Shown: in pieces, positions 6,282 to 7,624 of the stretch
Layout: each line of letters opens with the position of its first letter
How positions within the stretch are numbered: the stretch's first letter is position 1
DNA from: Oscillospiraceae bacterium
GTDB taxonomy: Bacteria; Bacillota; Clostridia; Oscillospirales; Ruminococcaceae
Reading direction: 5' to 3'
DNA length: 7,624 nucleotides
Assembly (NCBI GenBank): GCA_019413245.1
Contig: DXNX01000116.1
Coordinates: 1 to 7,624 of the forward strand
The notes under the pieces: model-generated
What the model saw: only the letters and a program-made list of their open reading frames with translations
Database searches by the model: none
What the model was told of the DNA's origin: nothing
Translations under genes and position numbers: made by a program

Positions 6282-7052
6282 ATGAACGAACAACAGCCCA
6301 TCATTTCGGTGGACCACGTTTCCATGCGCTTCAACCTGGCCAAGGAAAAGCACGAAAGCCTGAAGGAATACTTTGTGGCCCTGCTCCACGGCGGTGTCCG
6401 GTTTGACGAATTTTTCGCCCTGTCCGACGTGAGCCTGGACATCATGCCCGGGGACTTCTACGGCCTCATCGGCCTGAACGGCAGCGGCAAATCCACCCTG
6501 CTCAAAATCATCTCCGGCGTGTACAAGCCCAGTTCCGGCAAGGTCACGGTGCGGGGCACCATCGCCCCCCTCATCGAGCTGGGCGCGGGCTTTGATATGG
6601 ACCTTACCGCCCGGGAAAACATCTACCTCAACGGTACCGTCCTGGGGTACACCCCCAAGTACATCGACAGCAAGTTCGAGGATATTGTGGAGTTCAGCGA
6701 ACTGCGGGAATTCCTGGATGTGCCGCTGAAAAACTATTCTTCCGGTATGGTGGCCCGCCTGGCCTTTGCCGTGGCCACCATGACCAAGCCGGATATCCTC
6801 ATTGCCGACGAGATTCTGTCGGTGGGCGACTTCCTGTTCCAGCAGAAATGCGAAAAGCGGATGGCCGAACTCATGAGCGGCGGCACCACCGTCATTCTGG
6901 TCAGCCACTCCATCGAACAGATCGAGCGCATGTGCAACAAGGTGGCCTGGCTGGACCACGGCCATTTGCGCCGCAACGGTCCCACCGCTGAAGTCACCGC
7001 CGAATACAAACATTTTGAGAAAAAGGACAGCATGAAGGCGGACCACGCCTGA
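6282..7052 (+). CDS. Polysaccharide ABC exporter ATP-binding protein (Wzt/TagH type, short form)
   Basis: This cytoplasmic ATPase of 256 residues powers the adjacent Wzm-like permease. Walker A is GLNGSGKST (64-72). IELGAGFDMDLTARENIYLNG (98-118) is the variant Q-loop region typical of Wzt/TagH. The ABC signature is NYSSGMVARLAFA (151-163), Walker B is DILIADEIL (171-179) and the switch histidine is His209 in VSHS. An N-terminal extra segment, KEKHESLKEYFVALLHGG (21-38), is also seen in these exporters. The protein ends soon after the nucleotide-binding domain, so it lacks the C-terminal carbohydrate-binding domain of O-antigen Wzt proteins that recognise a terminal cap. Export is therefore probably not cap-dependent (inference). 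An AAGGGGG site (6266-6272) is 9 bp before the ATG. Confidence 0.93.
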   Translation: MNEQQPIISVDHVSMRFNLAKEKHESLKEYFVALLHGGVRFDEFFALSDVSLDIMPGDFYGLIGLNGSGKSTLLKIISGVYKPSSGKVTVRGTIAPLIELGAGFDMDLTARENIYLNGTVLGYTPKYIDSKFEDIVEFSELREFLDVPLKNYSSGMVARLAFAVATMTKPDILIADEILSVGDFLFQQKCEKRMAELMSGGTTVILVSHSIEQIERMCNKVAWLDHGHLRRNGPTAEVTAEYKHFEKKDSMKADHA

Positions 7053-7076
7053 TTTTGCCTGCCCGGGAGGGTCCCT

Positions 7077-7624
7077 ATGGCCAAAGAAACCGAAAACCGC
7101 CCCGCCGATGTGGCCGCCCAGGACAGTGTGGGGGGCATGGCCCGCCGCCTGCTGAACCCCGCTCACCTGCGGGACCTGGCCCGGCGCAGCGCCGCCACCC
7201 TGCGGGAACAGGGGGCGGAACAGCTCTGGCGGGATGTGACCTTCCGGGTGGGGCTGGCTTTTCATCACGATTCCTGGCGCCACCGGGCGGACATCCCCCT
7301 GCGCCGGGAGCTGAAAGCCCAGCGTGCCGCCCATCTGCAGGGACCGCTGGTCAGCGTGGTGGTGCCGGTGTACAACACGCCGGAAAACTTCTTCCGCCAG
7401 ATGGTCCAGAGCGTGCAGCGCCAGACCTACGCCAACTGGCAGCTGGTGCTGGTGGATGCTTCCGACGATGCCCACCCAACCCCCGGCTGCCTGGCCCAAA
7501 AACTGGCTGCCAAGGACAGCCGGGTGGTCTACCAAAAGGTGGAAAACGGCGGTATTGCCGCCAACACCACCGCGGGCTTTGCCCTGGCCACCGGGGCGTA
7601 TCTGGCCCTGCTGGACCATGATGA
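7077..7624 (+). CDS. Family 2 glycosyltransferase (5' part, cut by window end)
   Basis: 182 complete codons are visible and the frame runs off the end without a stop. Residues 1-90 are a basic, Arg/Leu-rich N-terminal extension with no recognised motif. The GT-A domain begins at LVSVVVPVYNTPENFF (91-106), followed by SVQRQTYANWQLVLVDASDD (112-131) and then ENGGIAANTTAGFALATGAYLALLDHD (156-182). The last residues are the expected DXD metal/nucleotide-sugar site. Such proteins add a sugar from a nucleotide donor to a lipid-linked glycan at the inner membrane face. GGGAGG (7065-7070) is 6 bp before the ATG, and the ATPase stop is 24 bp upstream. Glycosyltransferases with this N-terminal leader often sit beside Wzm/Wzt pairs and may have further domains; the acceptor and donor cannot be told from this fragment. 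Confidence 0.9.
   Translation, partial: MAKETENRPADVAAQDSVGGMARRLLNPAHLRDLARRSAATLREQGAEQLWRDVTFRVGLAFHHDSWRHRADIPLRRELKAQRAAHLQGPLVSVVVPVYNTPENFFRQMVQSVQRQTYANWQLVLVDASDDAHPTPGCLAQKLAAKDSRVVYQKVENGGIAANTTAGFALATGAYLALLDHD

Noticed and set aside
5484..7619. 711-codon open frame on the - strand opposite the permease, ATPase and glycosyltransferase
   Set aside because: It lies antisense to three genes with clear family motifs. Its His/Gln/Gly/Val-rich composition is what biased third positions produce on the complementary strand. It has no recognisable domain and is not a gene.
7055..7621. 188-codon + strand frame rich in Pro/Gly/Arg
   Set aside because: It overlaps the glycosyltransferase in another frame; only the ATG 7077 frame shows the GT-A motifs and a ribosome binding site at the right spacing.
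1..7624. Hidden mobile element, CRISPR, tRNA/rRNA, phage or defence island
   Set aside because: No transposase or integrase motifs, no spaced direct repeats, no tRNA-like cloverleaf and no terminal inverted repeats were seen on either strand; nearly all sequence is accounted for by known families.

Overview
The window looks like chromosomal DNA of a GC-rich, gut-type Firmicute, most plausibly a Ruminococcaceae/Oscillospiraceae butyrate producer of the Faecalibacterium / Gemmiger / Subdoligranulum kind. The placement is an inference. It rests on the gene order hbd-bcd-etfB-etfA, strong AGGAGG-type ribosome binding sites before almost every gene, a Gram-positive-style lipoprotein and the high GC content. 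No sequence search was possible, so genus and species are not claimed.

Region 1 (1-3350, + strand) is the distal part of a butyryl-CoA synthesis operon. It holds the last 32 codons of a 3-hydroxybutyryl-CoA dehydrogenase, then butyryl-CoA dehydrogenase (bcd) and the two electron-transfer flavoprotein subunits (etfB, etfA). A perfect 16-bp stem with a T-run terminates it. Together these genes reduce (S)-3-hydroxybutyryl-CoA / crotonyl-CoA metabolism to butyryl-CoA. The EtfB sequence carries the FAD-binding motif of bifurcating ETFs, so the complex probably couples crotonyl-CoA reduction by NADH to ferredoxin reduction. Codon use is highly biased, as expected for a very highly expressed pathway.

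Region 2 (3396-4673, - strand) is a convergent two-gene unit. 5-formyltetrahydrofolate cyclo-ligase is followed 42 bp later by a secreted lipoprotein of unknown function that resembles the DUF4358 group. Its transcription ends against the same terminator stem as the butyrate operon.

Region 3 (4674-4877) is a divergent control region. It has two face-to-face sigma-A-type promoters, each with a 17-bp spacer, a 21-bp dyad between their -35 boxes, and a leader before rfbC with two mutually exclusive hairpins.

Region 4 (4878-7624, + strand) is the start of a cell-surface polysaccharide cluster. It has dTDP-4-dehydrorhamnose 3,5-epimerase (rfbC), an ABC-2 polysaccharide export permease (Wzm/TagG type), its ATPase (Wzt/TagH type, short form) and a family 2 glycosyltransferase cut by the window end. 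The logic is synthesis of a dTDP-6-deoxyhexose (probably rhamnose) donor, assembly of a glycan on a lipid carrier, and export by the ABC pair. Genes are 12-25 bp apart and very likely form one operon that continues past the window.

No stretch over 300 bp lacks a gene. I saw no RNA genes, insertion sequences, CRISPR arrays, phage genes or obvious novel defence system. The content is mostly recognisable metabolism and envelope biogenesis; the least explained items are the lipoprotein and the regulatory structures at 4700-4870.
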